DNA of 64,000 nt from Deinococcus aquiradiocola (GCF_014646915.1 NZ_BMOE01000015.1:1-64000); one strand, 5' to 3'; positions 27,807 through 38,691 are shown, numbered from the stretch's first letter. Notes: a model not told the origin generated them from the letters alone. Translations and numbers: made by a program.

Positions 27807-28903
27807 GGAAGGAAGGGAACGCGCAGCCGATGTTCCGCGTGGCGGTGATCGCCGGGGTGGGGTTGATCGGCGGGTCGCTGGCGCTGGGGTTGCGGCAGCG
27901 TGGGCTGGCGGAGCACGTGATCGGGTACGACGCGTCCCCGGAGGCGCTGCAGGAGGCGCTGGCGCTCGGCGTGATCGACGAGGCGCGCGCGAGCAGCGGC
28001 GAGTGGCTGCGCGGCGCGGACCTCGTGGTGCTGGCCGCGCCCGTCAAGGCGCTCCCGGCACTGGCGCGCGAGCTGGCGCCGTTCCTGGGTGCCAAGGCGA
28101 CCGTGACGGACGTGGGCAGCGTGAAGGCCAGCATCGCCCGCGAGATGGAGGAGCTGGGCGTGCGGCAGTTCGTGCCGGGGCATCCCATGGCGGGCAGCGA
28201 GCGGGGCGGGGTGGGGAACGCCTCGGCGGCGCTGCTGGAGAATGCCGTGTGGGTGCTCACGCCGACCGAGACGACGCCCCTGACGGCATTGAGCCGCGTG
28301 CGACGCATGGTGGAGCAGCTGGGGGCGGCGCCTGTCGTGATGCCGCCGGACGCGCACGACAATCTCGTCGCGACGATCAGTCACCTGCCGTACCTCGCGT
28401 CGCTCGCGCTGACGCACATGGTCGCGCGGGACGAGCGGCTGTCACTGCTCGCGGCGGGCGGGTTCCGTGACCTGACGCGCGTGGCGAGCGGCGACCCGCG
28501 CATGAGCCGCGACATGGTGGTCGAGAACCGGGGCGCGCTGCGGGACGCGACCCGGCGGTTCATCCGGCAGCTGGAGCATCTCGCGGAGACGCTGGACCAG
28601 CCGGACGAGCTGCTGGCCGCCGCCACCGAGGGCAAACGCACGCGTGACAGCCTGCCGGTCGTGAAGCGCAGCCTGCTGCCCCCGAAGTTCGATCTGGTGG
28701 TGGCCACGCCGGACCGCCCGAACCAGCTGGGCATCATCACGAACGCGCTGGGCCTGGCGGGCGTGAACATCAAGGACATCGAGGTGCTGAGCGTGCGCGA
28801 GCAGGGCGGCGCGCTGCGGCTGGGCCTGGAGACGCCGGACGACGTGACGCGCGCCGGGGAGCTGCTGCGCGAACTGGGGTACGAGACGAGAGGACGCGGA
28901 TGA
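27803..28903 (+). CDS. tyrA: Prephenate dehydrogenase with ACT domain
   Basis: Tyrosine-biosynthesis enzyme of 366 residues that converts prephenate to 4-hydroxyphenylpyruvate with NAD. The Rossmann motif is VAVIAGVGLIGGSLALGL, followed by the substrate region FVPGHPMAGSERGGVG with its catalytic His, and a helical dimerisation domain. A C-terminal ACT regulatory domain (from about residue 290, LVVATPDRPNQLGIITNALG) suggests feedback by tyrosine. The start may be ATG 27803 (coupled to the mini-ORF) or ATG 27831, which is nearer the family N-terminus. The stop overlaps the following methyltransferase start as ATGA. Confidence 0.93.
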   Translation: MRKEGNAQPMFRVAVIAGVGLIGGSLALGLRQRGLAEHVIGYDASPEALQEALALGVIDEARASSGEWLRGADLVVLAAPVKALPALARELAPFLGAKATVTDVGSVKASIAREMEELGVRQFVPGHPMAGSERGGVGNASAALLENAVWVLTPTETTPLTALSRVRRMVEQLGAAPVVMPPDAHDNLVATISHLPYLASLALTHMVARDERLSLLAAGGFRDLTRVASGDPRMSRDMVVENRGALRDATRRFIRQLEHLAETLDQPDELLAAATEGKRTRDSLPVVKRSLLPPKFDLVVATPDRPNQLGIITNALGLAGVNIKDIEVLSVREQGGALRLGLETPDDVTRAGELLRELGYETRGRG

Positions 28904-29618
28904 ACGAGGAAACGGCCTCTCCCCCGCCCGGCACGGCGCTGAACGTGATCCTGGGGGCCGGGGAGCAGCGCTGATACGGTTTTGATCCGATTCCAGGGAT
29001 GCCGGAAACAGCACCGACATCCCTTCCATCTCCTCAAAACCGTACCTGTTGGCACTCGCTCTGCTCGGCTGAACTCTACAAGTTCAGCTCAAAACCGTAT
29101 GGGAGGGCTGGACGGCCACGCAGCGCGAGGACCTGAACCTGCTGGACCCGGATTCGTTCCGGACGTGGTTCGGGCCGCGCCGCGCGGACGCGTTCCTGTG
29201 CGAGCACGTGTGGGAGCACCTGACGGAGGAGGAGGGCGAGCGGGCCGCGCGGCTGTGCTTCGCGTACCTGAAGCCGGGCGGGTTCCTGCGGTGCGCCGTG
29301 CCGGACGCGAACTTCCCGGACCCCGAGTACCAGCGGACGGTGCAGGTGGGCGGCCCCGGCCCGCCGGACCACCCGGCGGCGGACCACAGGGTCGTGTATG
29401 ACGTGCACCGCTTCGTGCGGCTGTTCGAGCGGGCGGGCTTCGAGGTGGAGGTGCTGGAGCACTGCGACGACGCGGGGCACTTCCACGCGCGCGAGTGGGA
29501 CGTGGCGAGCGGTCCCGTGTACCGGTCGTTGCGGCTCGATCACCGCAACCGGGGTGGGCGCCTGGGGTTCGTGTCGCTGATCGTGGATGCCCGCAGGCCG
29601 GGACGCGCCGACCTTTAA
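28900..29618 (+). pseudogene. SAM-dependent methyltransferase disrupted by small inverted-repeat element
   Basis: Class I methyltransferase fragment set. The first 24 codons (28900-28971) encode ...ALNVILGAGEQR, the start of the SAM-binding strand. The reading frame then hits TGA and the TIR-bounded element. Resuming at 29100 gives WEGWTATQREDLNLLDPDSF and continues through CEHVWEHLTEEEGERAARLC and GFEVEVLEHCDDAGHFH to the stop at 29618. Removing 128 bases (28972-29099) joins the parts in frame as EQR-WEGWT, giving a ~196-residue enzyme. The start overlaps the tyrA stop. A truncated product from an internal start could still be made, but it would lack the SAM motif. Confidence 0.8.
28975..29099. 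mobile_element. TIR-bounded small element, short copy (125 bp)
   Basis: Second copy of the element at 6851-7075, with the same 11-bp terminal repeats TACGGTTTTGA (28975-28985) and TCAAAACCGTA (29089-29099), the same internal TCAAAACCGTA (29033-29043), the GGGATG/CATCCC hairpin and the CTGAACT/AGTTCAG stem. It lacks the ~100-bp middle module of the long copy. Flanks are TGA on the left and TGG on the right, an imperfect 3-bp duplication. It has no coding capacity and interrupts a methyltransferase gene. Confidence 0.8.
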
Positions 29619-29674
29619 GGGGCGGGCAAGGTCCGCCGAGTCCGGCGGGCAGGCCTGGAGCCTAAGCTCGGGGC

Positions 29675-30292
29675 ATGAAGATCGGAATTCTTGGGGCGGG
29701 ACACATCGGCAAGGCACTCGCGCGGCTGCTCTCGGAGGCGGGACACGAGGTGGGCATCAGCAACTCGCGCGGGCCGGACACGCTGCGCGACCTGACGCAC
29801 GCGCTGGGGCACGGCGTGAAGGCCTTCACCAGCGAGGACGCCGCGCGCTTCGGTGAGCTGGTCATCGAGACGATCCCGTTCGGGCGGTTCATGGACATCC
29901 CGGCCGTGCAGCTGGAAGGCAAGATCGTGATCGACACGGCCAACTACTACCCGGAACGGGACGGGCAGATCGACCTGGGCGGCCTGTCGGAGAGCGCGTT
30001 CATCGCGCGGCACCTGCCGAAGGCGCGGGTCGTGAAGGCCTTCAACACCATTCACTTCGAGCACCTGGAGTCGCAGGGCGACACCGGCAAACCGCTGGAC
30101 GAGCGGCGCGCGATCTTCATCGCGGGCGACGATCAGGACGCCAAGGACGTGGTGACGCGCCTGATCGAGGAGATCGGGTTCGCGGCCGTGGATACGGGCA
30201 GCCTGGAGGACAGCAAGGTGCAGCAGCCGGGCACCCCCATCTACGGGCCGGACCTGACGGCCGTGCAGGCCCGCGAGGCACTGAACAAGTAA
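29675..30292 (+). CDS. NADPH-dependent F420 reductase-like oxidoreductase
   Basis: Rossmann-fold protein of 205 residues in the F420-dependent NADP oxidoreductase / ProC-like superfamily. The N-terminal nucleotide motif is KIGILGAGHIGKALARLL, followed by VGISNSRGPDTL, typical of NADP binding, then VIETIPFGRF and KIVIDTANYYPERDG. Family members reduce various substrates, and the coenzyme is not certain. TAAGCT (29663-29668) lies six bases before the ATG (leaderless pattern). A strong 13-bp terminator hairpin follows. Confidence 0.85.
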   Translation: MKIGILGAGHIGKALARLLSEAGHEVGISNSRGPDTLRDLTHALGHGVKAFTSEDAARFGELVIETIPFGRFMDIPAVQLEGKIVIDTANYYPERDGQIDLGGLSESAFIARHLPKARVVKAFNTIHFEHLESQGDTGKPLDERRAIFIAGDDQDAKDVVTRLIEEIGFAAVDTGSLEDSKVQQPGTPIYGPDLTAVQAREALNK

Positions 30293-30304
30293 AGGGCGCA
30301 GATA

Positions 30305-30338
30305 GAGCGGGACGACCCATTCGGCGGTCGTCCCGCTC
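30305..30338. terminator. Bidirectional terminator
   Basis: Stem GAGCGGGACGACC (30305-30317) / GGTCGTCCCGCTC (30326-30338) with an 8-base loop, between convergent genes, followed by TTCCCGTTCC on the plus strand. Confidence 0.7.
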
Positions 30339-30357
30339 TTCCCGTTCCCCCGTCCTT

Positions 30358-31266
30358 TCAGGGCAGGTGCGGGAGGAGCGTGACGGTGGCCGTGACGGTC
30401 AAGAGCGCGCCGAGCGTGGTGAGCAGCACGACGCCCGCGACGGTGTCGGCGTCCCCACCGTACTCGCGGGCGAGCAGCAGGGCGTTCACGGCGGTCGGCA
30501 TGCTGGCCGACAGCACGAGCACCGCGAGCGGCTGGCCGCGCAGGCCGAGCAGCACGCTGATGCCGAGCGCCGCGAGCGGTCCCACAAGCAGCCGCACGCC
30601 GCTCGCGAACAGCATGGGCGGCGTGACCCTGATGCGGCCCGCCGCGCCCAGCTGCAGGCCCAGCGACAGCAGCACGAGCGGCAGGGTCGCCTGACTCATG
30701 AGGTGCACGCCGCGCGCCACGCCCAGCGGGACGGGCACGCCGCTCACGCGCCACAGCAGGGCCGCCAGGGCCGCCCACAGCACCGGCAGGCGCAGGACGG
30801 CGTTCACGCTGCCGCGCCACCCCCCGCCGGAACTGTAGATGGCGGGCCCGAGGACGTACGTGCCGATCACGCCCACCAGGAACACCACCAGCGCCCGCTC
30901 CAGGCCCGCCTGACCGAACGCGAACAGCGCGATGGGCAGGCCGAGGTTACCGCTGTTCCAGATGGTGCTGCTCGCCATGACGCTGCGGCGCGTGGCGGGA
31001 CTCCAGCGTCCGGCGACCGCGCCGCTCACGGTGACCGTGACGGCCCACGTGAGCAGGAACGCCGCGCCGAGCGTGACGGCCTCGCGCGCGGCCACGTGCG
31101 CGTTCAGGATGGTGTCGAAGGCCAGGGCGGGCGTCAGGGCGTACAGGCTCAGGCGCGCGACGGTGTTCTGGTCGAGCGTCAGACGACGCCCCAGCACGAA
31201 CCCCACCAGCGCCACGAGCGCCACCGGGACGATCACGTCGAGCAGGGCGGACAGCAGCGGCGGCAC
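30358..31266 (-). CDS. AEC-family transporter (auxin efflux carrier type)
   Basis: Integral membrane protein of 302 residues with about ten helices arranged as an inverted repeat, typical of AEC/BART transporters. Representative segments are LLSALLDVIVPVALVALVGF, the Asn-Gly motif in STIWNSGNLGLPIALF and a C-terminal ASMPTAVNALLLAREYG. Bacterial members carry organic acids such as malate; the substrate here is unknown. The GTG at 31266 is chosen because TAGACT lies five bases upstream (leaderless); an upstream in-frame ATG would sit before the promoter. Confidence 0.88.
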   Translation of the reverse strand: MPPLLSALLDVIVPVALVALVGFVLGRRLTLDQNTVARLSLYALTPALAFDTILNAHVAAREAVTLGAAFLLTWAVTVTVSGAVAGRWSPATRRSVMASSTIWNSGNLGLPIALFAFGQAGLERALVVFLVGVIGTYVLGPAIYSSGGGWRGSVNAVLRLPVLWAALAALLWRVSGVPVPLGVARGVHLMSQATLPLVLLSLGLQLGAAGRIRVTPPMLFASGVRLLVGPLAALGISVLLGLRGQPLAVLVLSASMPTAVNALLLAREYGGDADTVAGVVLLTTLGALLTVTATVTLLPHLP

Positions 31267-31332
31267 ACGGCAGTCTAGAGTGCCACTCCCGGAGCGGGCC
31301 GCCACCTGTCCACCCCTCCCGGCGCAGCGGGG

Positions 31333-32382
31333 TCAGAGTTTCAGTTCGTCGTCCGGTTTCGCGAACCGGTCCTTCAGGAACCGCTGGTGCGACAGCAGGT
31401 GCTGCCCGCCCGCCTGCGCCGCGTCCCGCATGATGTCACTCACGCCGCCCAGCAGCAGGTCCAGCTGCTCCCCCAGCAGGTCACGGCCGGTCTTGCCGTC
31501 CTGCAGCGGCGCGACGTTCGCGAGGGACGCGGGCAGCTTCAGGTACGCCCGCACCGCCTCCGGCGCGTAATCCCCACGGATCTGCCGCAGCATGAAGCCC
31601 CACTCCCCGCCGTCCTGCTCGTGCTCCGCGAGGTACGCGAGCGCCTCCTGCGTCCGGAAGTGCAGCGCACCCAGCCGCGCGCGCGCGTCGGCAGGCAGGC
31701 GCGCGTCCTGCGACCACCCCAGCAGGTCCTCCGGCACGCGCTCCGCGACCGGCGTGGCCGCCGCCGCGCGGGCCGCCGTGAACGGCTCCTCCACCCGCAC
31801 GCCCAGCCGGTCCGCGCGCCGCTCCAGGCGCTCCAGCCGCCTGCGCCTGCGGCGCTCCACGCGCTCCGGCAGCTGCGGCAGGCTCACGCCCAGAAACACG
31901 TCCGCCCGGCCCGGTTCCGGCAACGCCGCCGGGGACGGAACCCCCCCCAGCTCGCCTGCCAGAGCAGGCCGCGCGTCCGGCAGGCGGAACAGTTCGCCCG
32001 TGAACACCACCTTCATCAGCCACATCATGCCGAGCACGACCAGCGGCACCATCACCCACTCCGCCCCCAGCATCATGAAGGCCACCAGCGACACCAGCGC
32101 GAACACCACCGTGCCGCGCTCCTGCCGCCACGCCCGGAACGACAGGGACGCCAGCAGCGCCAGCGTCATCGCGGCTGCAGGATGCACCAGCCACCCCGCG
32201 CCCAGCACCGTCAACAGCAGCAGCGCACCCACCGCGAGACGCACGCGCGGCGACTGCCGACGCTGCCGCGAGAACACACTCGACGCCAGGAACGCCAGCA
32301 CCACCCCGCCCAGCGGGTGCACCACCCACGCGAACGGACCCAGCACGTGCAACAGGCCGAACAACCCGAACACTTCCAACAC
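31333..32382 (-). CDS. Conserved membrane protein with charged coiled C-terminal region
   Basis: Protein of 349 residues without a recognised family. The N-terminal ~130 residues form five to six hydrophobic helices. A low-complexity Pro/Ala linker follows, then a highly basic stretch (RVERRRRRRLERLERRADRL) and a helical C-terminal domain (FMLRQIRGDYAPEAVRAYLK, LLGEQLDLLLGGVSDIMRD). The tail resembles cytoplasmic helical domains seen beside XpaC-like proteins, but this is only a suggestion. GTG start at 32382 with GAGGAG upstream. Confidence 0.7.
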   Translation of the reverse strand: MLEVFGLFGLLHVLGPFAWVVHPLGGVVLAFLASSVFSRQRRQSPRVRLAVGALLLLTVLGAGWLVHPAAAMTLALLASLSFRAWRQERGTVVFALVSLVAFMMLGAEWVMVPLVVLGMMWLMKVVFTGELFRLPDARPALAGELGGVPSPAALPEPGRADVFLGVSLPQLPERVERRRRRRLERLERRADRLGVRVEEPFTAARAAAATPVAERVPEDLLGWSQDARLPADARARLGALHFRTQEALAYLAEHEQDGGEWGFMLRQIRGDYAPEAVRAYLKLPASLANVAPLQDGKTGRDLLGEQLDLLLGGVSDIMRDAAQAGGQHLLSHQRFLKDRFAKPDDELKL

Positions 32383-32560
32383 CGTACGCTCCTCAGGAGC
32401 CCGCCGGAAGAGTCGTGCGGGCCAGTACCGACCCCCAGTCTACCGCCACCACCATGAGTCGAATATTGACAGTTGTCAGATGCTCAGCCACGCCCGCGCG
32501 ATCTGGGCAGACGCCACAGATGACACAGGTGCCACGAAAATCGCGTGCTAGCGTTCCTTC

Positions 32561-32593
32561 ATGTCCCCGGAGCCCTCCGTGCGCCTGCGCTGA
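32561..32593 (+). CDS. Possible leaderless leader peptide before methyltransferase (10 aa)
   Basis: Short ORF MSPEPSVRLR starting six bases after TAGCGT (32549-32554). It ends 67 bases before the methyltransferase start, and the gap contains a GACCACCC/GGGCGGTC-like hairpin followed by GTCTTT, which could be an attenuator. Evidence is positional only. Elsewhere the 32383-32660 gap holds a TGACA-GT-TGTCA inverted repeat at 32467-32478. Confidence 0.3.
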   Translation: MSPEPSVRLR

Positions 32594-32660
32594 CCCTGGC
32601 CTGCCCGACCTGACCACCCGTTCCGGGGCGGTCGTCTTTGCAGTCACAGGAGGGTTCACC

Positions 32661-33401
32661 ATGCACTGGAGCGAAACGTTCTACGCCCGGCAGACCGACG
32701 TGCCGGGCATCGGCACCGCAGCCATCCACCCGTCCCACCGTGCCCTCGCCGCCCGCGTGACCGCTCACCTCGGCGGGCCACGCCACCTGCTGGAACTCGG
32801 CAGCGGCGGCGGTCAGTTCGCCGTGTGCGCCGCACGGGAGGGCCACACCGTGACCGCCGTGGAGCGCGTACCGCTCCTCGTGCAGCACAGCCGCTCACTG
32901 GCACGGAAGCACGCAGTCCAGGTCCGCGTGCACAGGGCCGACTTCTACACGGTTCGCCTCCCGGCAGCGTCCCATGACGCCGTGTGCTACTGGGACGGCT
33001 TCGGCATCGGCACGGACGACGATCAGCGCCGACTGCTGCGCCGCATCGCCGCATGGCTCACCCCGGCGGGCCGCGCGTACATCGACGTGTACACGCCCTG
33101 GTACTGGGCGCACGCTGCCGGGAACGCGCCGCACCTGCCGGGCTTCGCTCGCAGCTACGGCTTCGACCCGGACGGCTGCCGCATGCTCGACACCTACACG
33201 CCCACCGACGGCACCGAACCGTTCACGCAGTCGCTCCGCTGCTACAGTCCCGCCGACCTGCGCCTGCTGCTGACTGGCACGCCGCTGCACCTGACGGAAC
33301 TGTGGCCCGGCGGTCATTACGACGCGCAGGCGGGCGTGTGGACGCCGGAAGTCCCACTGGAGCAGGCCATGAGCTACACGGCGGTCCTCGCGCCGGAGTG
33401 A
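32661..33401 (+). CDS. Class I SAM-dependent methyltransferase
   Basis: Methyltransferase of 246 residues with SAM motif I LLELGSGGGQFAV (about 43-55), motif II VTAVERVPLL and the downstream DAVCYWDGFGIGTDDDQRRL followed by LTPAGRAYIDVY. It belongs to the large small-molecule methyltransferase superfamily, with no substrate evident. CAGGAGGG precedes the ATG, so this gene, unlike many neighbours, has a conventional ribosome-binding site and a leader that may contain a short peptide. Confidence 0.88.
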   Translation: MHWSETFYARQTDVPGIGTAAIHPSHRALAARVTAHLGGPRHLLELGSGGGQFAVCAAREGHTVTAVERVPLLVQHSRSLARKHAVQVRVHRADFYTVRLPAASHDAVCYWDGFGIGTDDDQRRLLRRIAAWLTPAGRAYIDVYTPWYWAHAAGNAPHLPGFARSYGFDPDGCRMLDTYTPTDGTEPFTQSLRCYSPADLRLLLTGTPLHLTELWPGGHYDAQAGVWTPEVPLEQAMSYTAVLAPE

Positions 33402-33410
33402 CGGAACCCC

Positions 33411-33959
33411 TCAGGGGCAGGTGTCGTCAGAGCGAAACTGCATGGCGGAACGAAACTCCCCCGCCACCGGGTCGCCCCGCGTCTTGGAACACAGGATCCT
33501 GCCTGTCGGGTTCATGGTCATGGTTGTCAGTGTCCCAGCGAAGGCCGAATAAATCTCCATGCCGCCCTTCTCGACTGGCAGTTGCCCCCACTTGGTGCCG
33601 AAAGGGTACGACAGGGCATGGGCGGCGTTGCCGTGCAGACTGGATGCCCAGCGCGCGACGTCCTTCCTGGTGTACAGCGCTTTGCCGCACCACACAAGTT
33701 GCGCCTTTCCGCCGCGCAGCACGTAGGCCCGCCCGATGCCGTAGCCGTAGGTGTACAGCCGGTCACTGCGGCCTGCCGGAAACGCCACGATGTCGGTGCG
33801 GGCGTCCACTGCCGCGCCGCAAGACACCCCCGGCTCGCTGCCCGTCGCTGACGCCAGCGTCGCCTGTCGGGCGCGGAAGAGCGCGTCGACCTTGCCTTCG
33901 GCGACTGCACAGACAGAGGTCGAGACCAGGACAGCCGTGGCCAGCAGCGGAAGGCGCAT
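33411..33959 (-). CDS. Secreted hypothetical protein
   Basis: Exported protein of 182 residues. A signal peptide (MRLPLLATAVLVSTSVCAVA) precedes a mature domain with four cysteines (GVSCGAAVD, LVWCGKALY, ILCSKTRG, DDTCP) that may pair. Tyr-rich DRLYTYGYGIGRAYVL is notable. No family recognised. TAGGCT lies seven bases before the ATG (leaderless pattern). Longer in-frame starts exist but would extend past that box. Confidence 0.65.
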   Translation of the reverse strand: MRLPLLATAVLVSTSVCAVAEGKVDALFRARQATLASATGSEPGVSCGAAVDARTDIVAFPAGRSDRLYTYGYGIGRAYVLRGGKAQLVWCGKALYTRKDVARWASSLHGNAAHALSYPFGTKWGQLPVEKGGMEIYSAFAGTLTTMTMNPTGRILCSKTRGDPVAGEFRSAMQFRSDDTCP

Positions 33960-34003
33960 GTCCCAGCCTACACAGCCCACGTGACGCTCCGCTGAAGCCA
34001 TGA

Positions 34004-34035
34004 GAAGGGCCGCCCAGTTTCCCGGGCGGCCCTTC
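34004..34035 (-). terminator. Terminator downstream of typA
   Basis: Hairpin GAAGGGCCGCCC (34004-34015) / GGGCGGCCCTTC (34024-34035) with an 8-base loop, 14 bases after the typA stop. Confidence 0.6.
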
Positions 34036-34048
34036 GTTGTTCCTGTCC

Positions 34049-35830
<1,782 letters not shown>

Positions 35831-35953
35831 GTCTGTACTCTCCTTGGCGGGCGAGGCGTTTCCCGGCTGGCGTGTCCGGCGCGTTCAGCGGTGTGGCCAG
35901 CGGGGCTGGCGTGCGGCTGAGCGAACCGGGGGTGTGCGGGAAACGTCGGCCAC

Positions 35954-35981
35954 AAAAAGGCCCGCCGAAGGTCAAGCGGGC
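35954..35981 (-). terminator. Intrinsic terminator-like hairpin in typA leader
   Basis: On the minus strand GCCCGC (35976-35981) and GCGGGC (35960-35965) pair around a 10-base loop and are followed by TTTTTGTGG (35958-35950). It lies 124 bases before typA and only 13 bases after a TACAAT box (35995-36000). It could terminate the small acidic-protein gene upstream or act as an attenuator of typA. Confidence 0.6.
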
Positions 35982-36078
35982 TTCACAAACATGAATTGTA
36001 GCGCACCTTGTGCCGATGTGGTCAGGCGCAGGTCACGCTTGCGGGCGCGCGCGCGTGAGGGTGCGGCTGGTGCGGGGG

Positions 36079-36357
36079 TTATTCCTCGCTGCTGTCGGTT
36101 TCCTTGCCGCCGCGTCCGTCGTGGCTGCCGGTGTCGTCGCGGGTGAGGTCGCCGCTGATGACGCCGGGGATGCCCGCGCCGACGCCGGTGACGCTGCCCG
36201 CGCCGGACTGCACGGCGGCAGGGACGAGGACGGGGCCGGTGTCGGCCGCGCCGCCCTGCCGGTCCTCGCTCTGGACGGGGGAGTTGACGCGGTTTCCGGT
36301 TTCGGCCTCGATCTCCTCGACGCTCCTGCCGACGATACGGTCATCGTTCGTGTTCAT
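36079..36357 (-). CDS. Small acidic hypothetical protein
   Basis: Protein of 92 residues, acidic and probably disordered (MNTNDDRIVGRSVEEIEAET, then Gly/Ala/Val-rich VQSGAGSVTGVGAGIPGVIS and an Asp/Glu/Ser-rich end). No domain recognised. It lies upstream of typA on the same strand and ends before the terminator-like hairpin. A GATCAT box is six bases before the ATG, resembling the leaderless layout. Confidence 0.55.
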   Translation of the reverse strand: MNTNDDRIVGRSVEEIEAETGNRVNSPVQSEDRQGGAADTGPVLVPAAVQSGAGSVTGVGAGIPGVISGDLTRDDTGSHDGRGGKETDSSEE

Positions 36358-36482
36358 GCGTCCATGATCGCGGGTGAGCGCTCAGGCAGGTGAAGGGAGG
36401 GGGGGCGGGCTCTTCAGGGAGTGCTGGGCTGACCTTTATGTTCGTGTCGTCCCAGACTGTATCCTGCCAGCAAGGAGCCGCC

Positions 36483-37532
36483 ATGAACGACCGGATTTTC
36501 GAAGCCCTGACCACAGCGGGTCTGAACTCCAGCCCGCTGAGCATTCTGGAGCACACCACCGCCCGTCCCGCCACCCTGTTCGCGCTGTACGACGAGGAAC
36601 TCACGTATCTGGAGGGGGGGCGCAGCAGTCGCGTGCCGCTGCGTGACGTGACGCGTATCCACAGTGACCGCGAGGGGGTGCTGCGGGTGGAGACGTCGGA
36701 CCGGACGGCCGTGACGGCGTCGCTGCTCGGGTACGATCCGGCGCGGGTGCAGGCGTTCTTCCAGCAGGTGAGGGACGTGACGGCGCGCGCCAAGGAACTG
36801 CCGGTGGTGCCGCTCACGCCGAAGCCCGCTCCGGCGGTGGCGATGCCGGGCGTGAGCGCGTACACGCCTGCGCCCACCCCGCCCGTCCCGGCTCCCGTCC
36901 CGGTGGCGGCGCCGGTCACGCCCGCCCCGACCCCGCAGGCTCCGGTGTCGCTGCCGTCCCTTGACCCGGTGTCGGAAGAGGCCGCCGCGCCCGCCGTCCC
37001 CCAGCCTGCCGCGCCGACCTTCACGCCTGCCCCTGCCCCCGCACCGGTGGAGGCGCCTCCCGTGCGTCCGGAGCCTATCCGGGAGGCGGCGCGGCCGGAG
37101 CCGGTCGTGATCTCCAGCATGCCGCCCGTCAGTGATCTGCCTGCCTTCCAGGAGCGCGCCCGCAAGACGGTCCGCATCGGCGGGGACGCGGTGAGCGTGC
37201 TGGACGCCCCGCAGGACGCCCGCGACACGGTGCCGGGCGCGCACGTGCACACGCAGGGACCGCTCGTGCCGTCTGCCGCCGCGCCCGCGTACACCGCGCA
37301 GGACCCGGAACTGCAGCGCCGCGCGGACGGCGTGCAGGGCTTCGCGCGGACGGTGGCGCTGCTGGCCGTGGTGCTGGGCCTCGCGGCGCTGGCGCTGGCG
37401 TTCTTCCAGTGGCGTGGCGGCGCGTCCCTGAGCGCCATCTGGACGCTCCTGACGGGCGGCGTGGGCACGGTGGCGCTGCTGGCCTTCGCCGAGGCGCTGA
37501 GGCTCCTGTCGGCGCTCGCCCGGCGGTCATGA
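36483..37532 (+). CDS. Proline/alanine-rich membrane protein
   Basis: Protein of 349 residues. The N-terminal ~100 residues form a PH-like small domain ([20 protein letters not shown], then [20 protein letters not shown]). A long Pro/Ala/Val low-complexity linker (about 110-215) leads to a C-terminal pair of membrane helices ([38 protein letters not shown]). No family recognised. AAGGAG precedes the ATG. The stop overlaps the lysK-like start as ATGA, so the two are translationally coupled. Confidence 0.72.
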   Translation: MNDRIFEALTTAGLNSSPLSILEHTTARPATLFALYDEELTYLEGGRSSRVPLRDVTRIHSDREGVLRVETSDRTAVTASLLGYDPARVQAFFQQVRDVTARAKELPVVPLTPKPAPAVAMPGVSAYTPAPTPPVPAPVPVAAPVTPAPTPQAPVSLPSLDPVSEEAAAPAVPQPAAPTFTPAPAPAPVEAPPVRPEPIREAARPEPVVISSMPPVSDLPAFQERARKTVRIGGDAVSVLDAPQDARDTVPGAHVHTQGPLVPSAAAPAYTAQDPELQRRADGVQGFARTVALLAVVLGLAALALAFFQWRGGASLSAIWTLLTGGVGTVALLAFAEALRLLSALARRS

Positions 37533-38608
37533 CCCCGCTGGGGGCCGAGCAGGCGCGCGCGCTGGTGACGGAAGCGGTCCGCATTCCGTCGGTGTCGGGC
37601 AGCGAGGGCGCCGTGAGCGCCTTCCTGAGCGACTGGATGAACGCGCACGGCTTCCGCGCGCACGTGGACGCGTCGGGCAGCGCGGTCGGCGAGCGCGGCT
37701 CGGGTCCCGTCACGGTGGTGCTGCTCGGGCACATCGACACCGTGCCGGGCGACATTCCCGTCCGCGTCGACGGGAACGAGGTGCTGCACGGGCGCGGCAG
37801 CGTGGACGCCAAGGGGAGCTTCTGCACCTTCGTGGCGGCCGTGGCGGGCCTGGACGCCGACACGCTCGCCCTGGCGCGCTTCGTGTGCGTGGGCGCCACC
37901 GAGGAGGAAGTGCCGAGCAGCCGTGGCGCGCACCACGCCGTCACGCAGTACCGGCCGGACGCCGTGCTGATCGGCGAGCCGAGCGGCTGGGAGGGACTCA
38001 CGCTCGGCTACAAGGGCCGCCTGGTGCTGCATGCCGCCGTCCGGAAGGACAACTTCCACACGGCGGGCGAGGGCACCAGTGCAGGCGACGACCTTACCGA
38101 AGCGTGGTTCCGGGTGCGCGCGTGGGCGCAGGAGCGCAGCGGGGCGGGCATTTTCGGGGCGGTGCAGGCGACCGTGCAGGGCATCGAGAGCGGCACGGAC
38201 GGCCTCATGCAGACGGCGCGCGGCGTGTTCGGCCTGCGCCTCCCGCCGGAGGTGCCGCCGCAGCTCGCGCAGCAGGAGCTGATGGCGCGGCTGGACGGCC
38301 TGTGCGAGGTGGACTTCCGGGGAGCGGAGGTCGCGGTGCGTCACCCGAAGGACAGCGTGCTGGCGCGCGCGCTGCGCCTCGCCATCCGGGACGCGGGCGG
38401 CACGCCCGTCTACAAGCTCAAGACCGGCACGAGCGACATGAACGTCGTCGCGCCGCACTGGGACGCGCCCACCCTGGCGTACGGTCCGGGCGACAGCCGC
38501 CTGGACCACACGCCCGAGGAGTGCCTCCCGCTGCAGGAGTACGACCGGGCCGTGGCGGTGCTGCGCGACGCGCTCGGCCGGGTGGCGCGCAGCCTGCGCC
38601 CCCGCTGA
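37529..38608 (+). CDS. lysK: [LysW]-lysine/ornithine hydrolase (LysK-like M20 peptidase)
   Basis: Zinc-dependent M20-family deacylase of 359 residues resembling LysK, which releases lysine (or ornithine) from the carrier protein LysW in Deinococcus-Thermus lysine biosynthesis. Metal-ligand motifs are [43 protein letters not shown] and the final DHTPEECLP. The distinction from ArgE or DapE relies on overall resemblance ([14 protein letters not shown]), so the substrate is inferred. Other pathway genes are absent from the window. Confidence 0.82.
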   Translation: MTPLGAEQARALVTEAVRIPSVSGSEGAVSAFLSDWMNAHGFRAHVDASGSAVGERGSGPVTVVLLGHIDTVPGDIPVRVDGNEVLHGRGSVDAKGSFCTFVAAVAGLDADTLALARFVCVGATEEEVPSSRGAHHAVTQYRPDAVLIGEPSGWEGLTLGYKGRLVLHAAVRKDNFHTAGEGTSAGDDLTEAWFRVRAWAQERSGAGIFGAVQATVQGIESGTDGLMQTARGVFGLRLPPEVPPQLAQQELMARLDGLCEVDFRGAEVAVRHPKDSVLARALRLAIRDAGGTPVYKLKTGTSDMNVVAPHWDAPTLAYGPGDSRLDHTPEECLPLQEYDRAVAVLRDALGRVARSLRPR

Positions 38609-38691
38609 ACCGGTCGGGCCGCCCGGCACGTGGACCGGAGCAGGGGACCGCGCCCCGACCCGGTCAAACGGGGCCTTGCTAGACTGACCGC

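Noticed and set aside
29208..29618. Stand-alone methyltransferase gene starting at ATG 29208
   Set aside because: It lacks the SAM-binding motif, which lies upstream of the inserted element; it is better read as the 3' part of a broken gene.
32467..32478. TGACA-GT-TGTCA inverted repeat as an operator
   Set aside because: It is short and imperfect at its centre, and there is no nearby -10/-35 pair that it would control with confidence.
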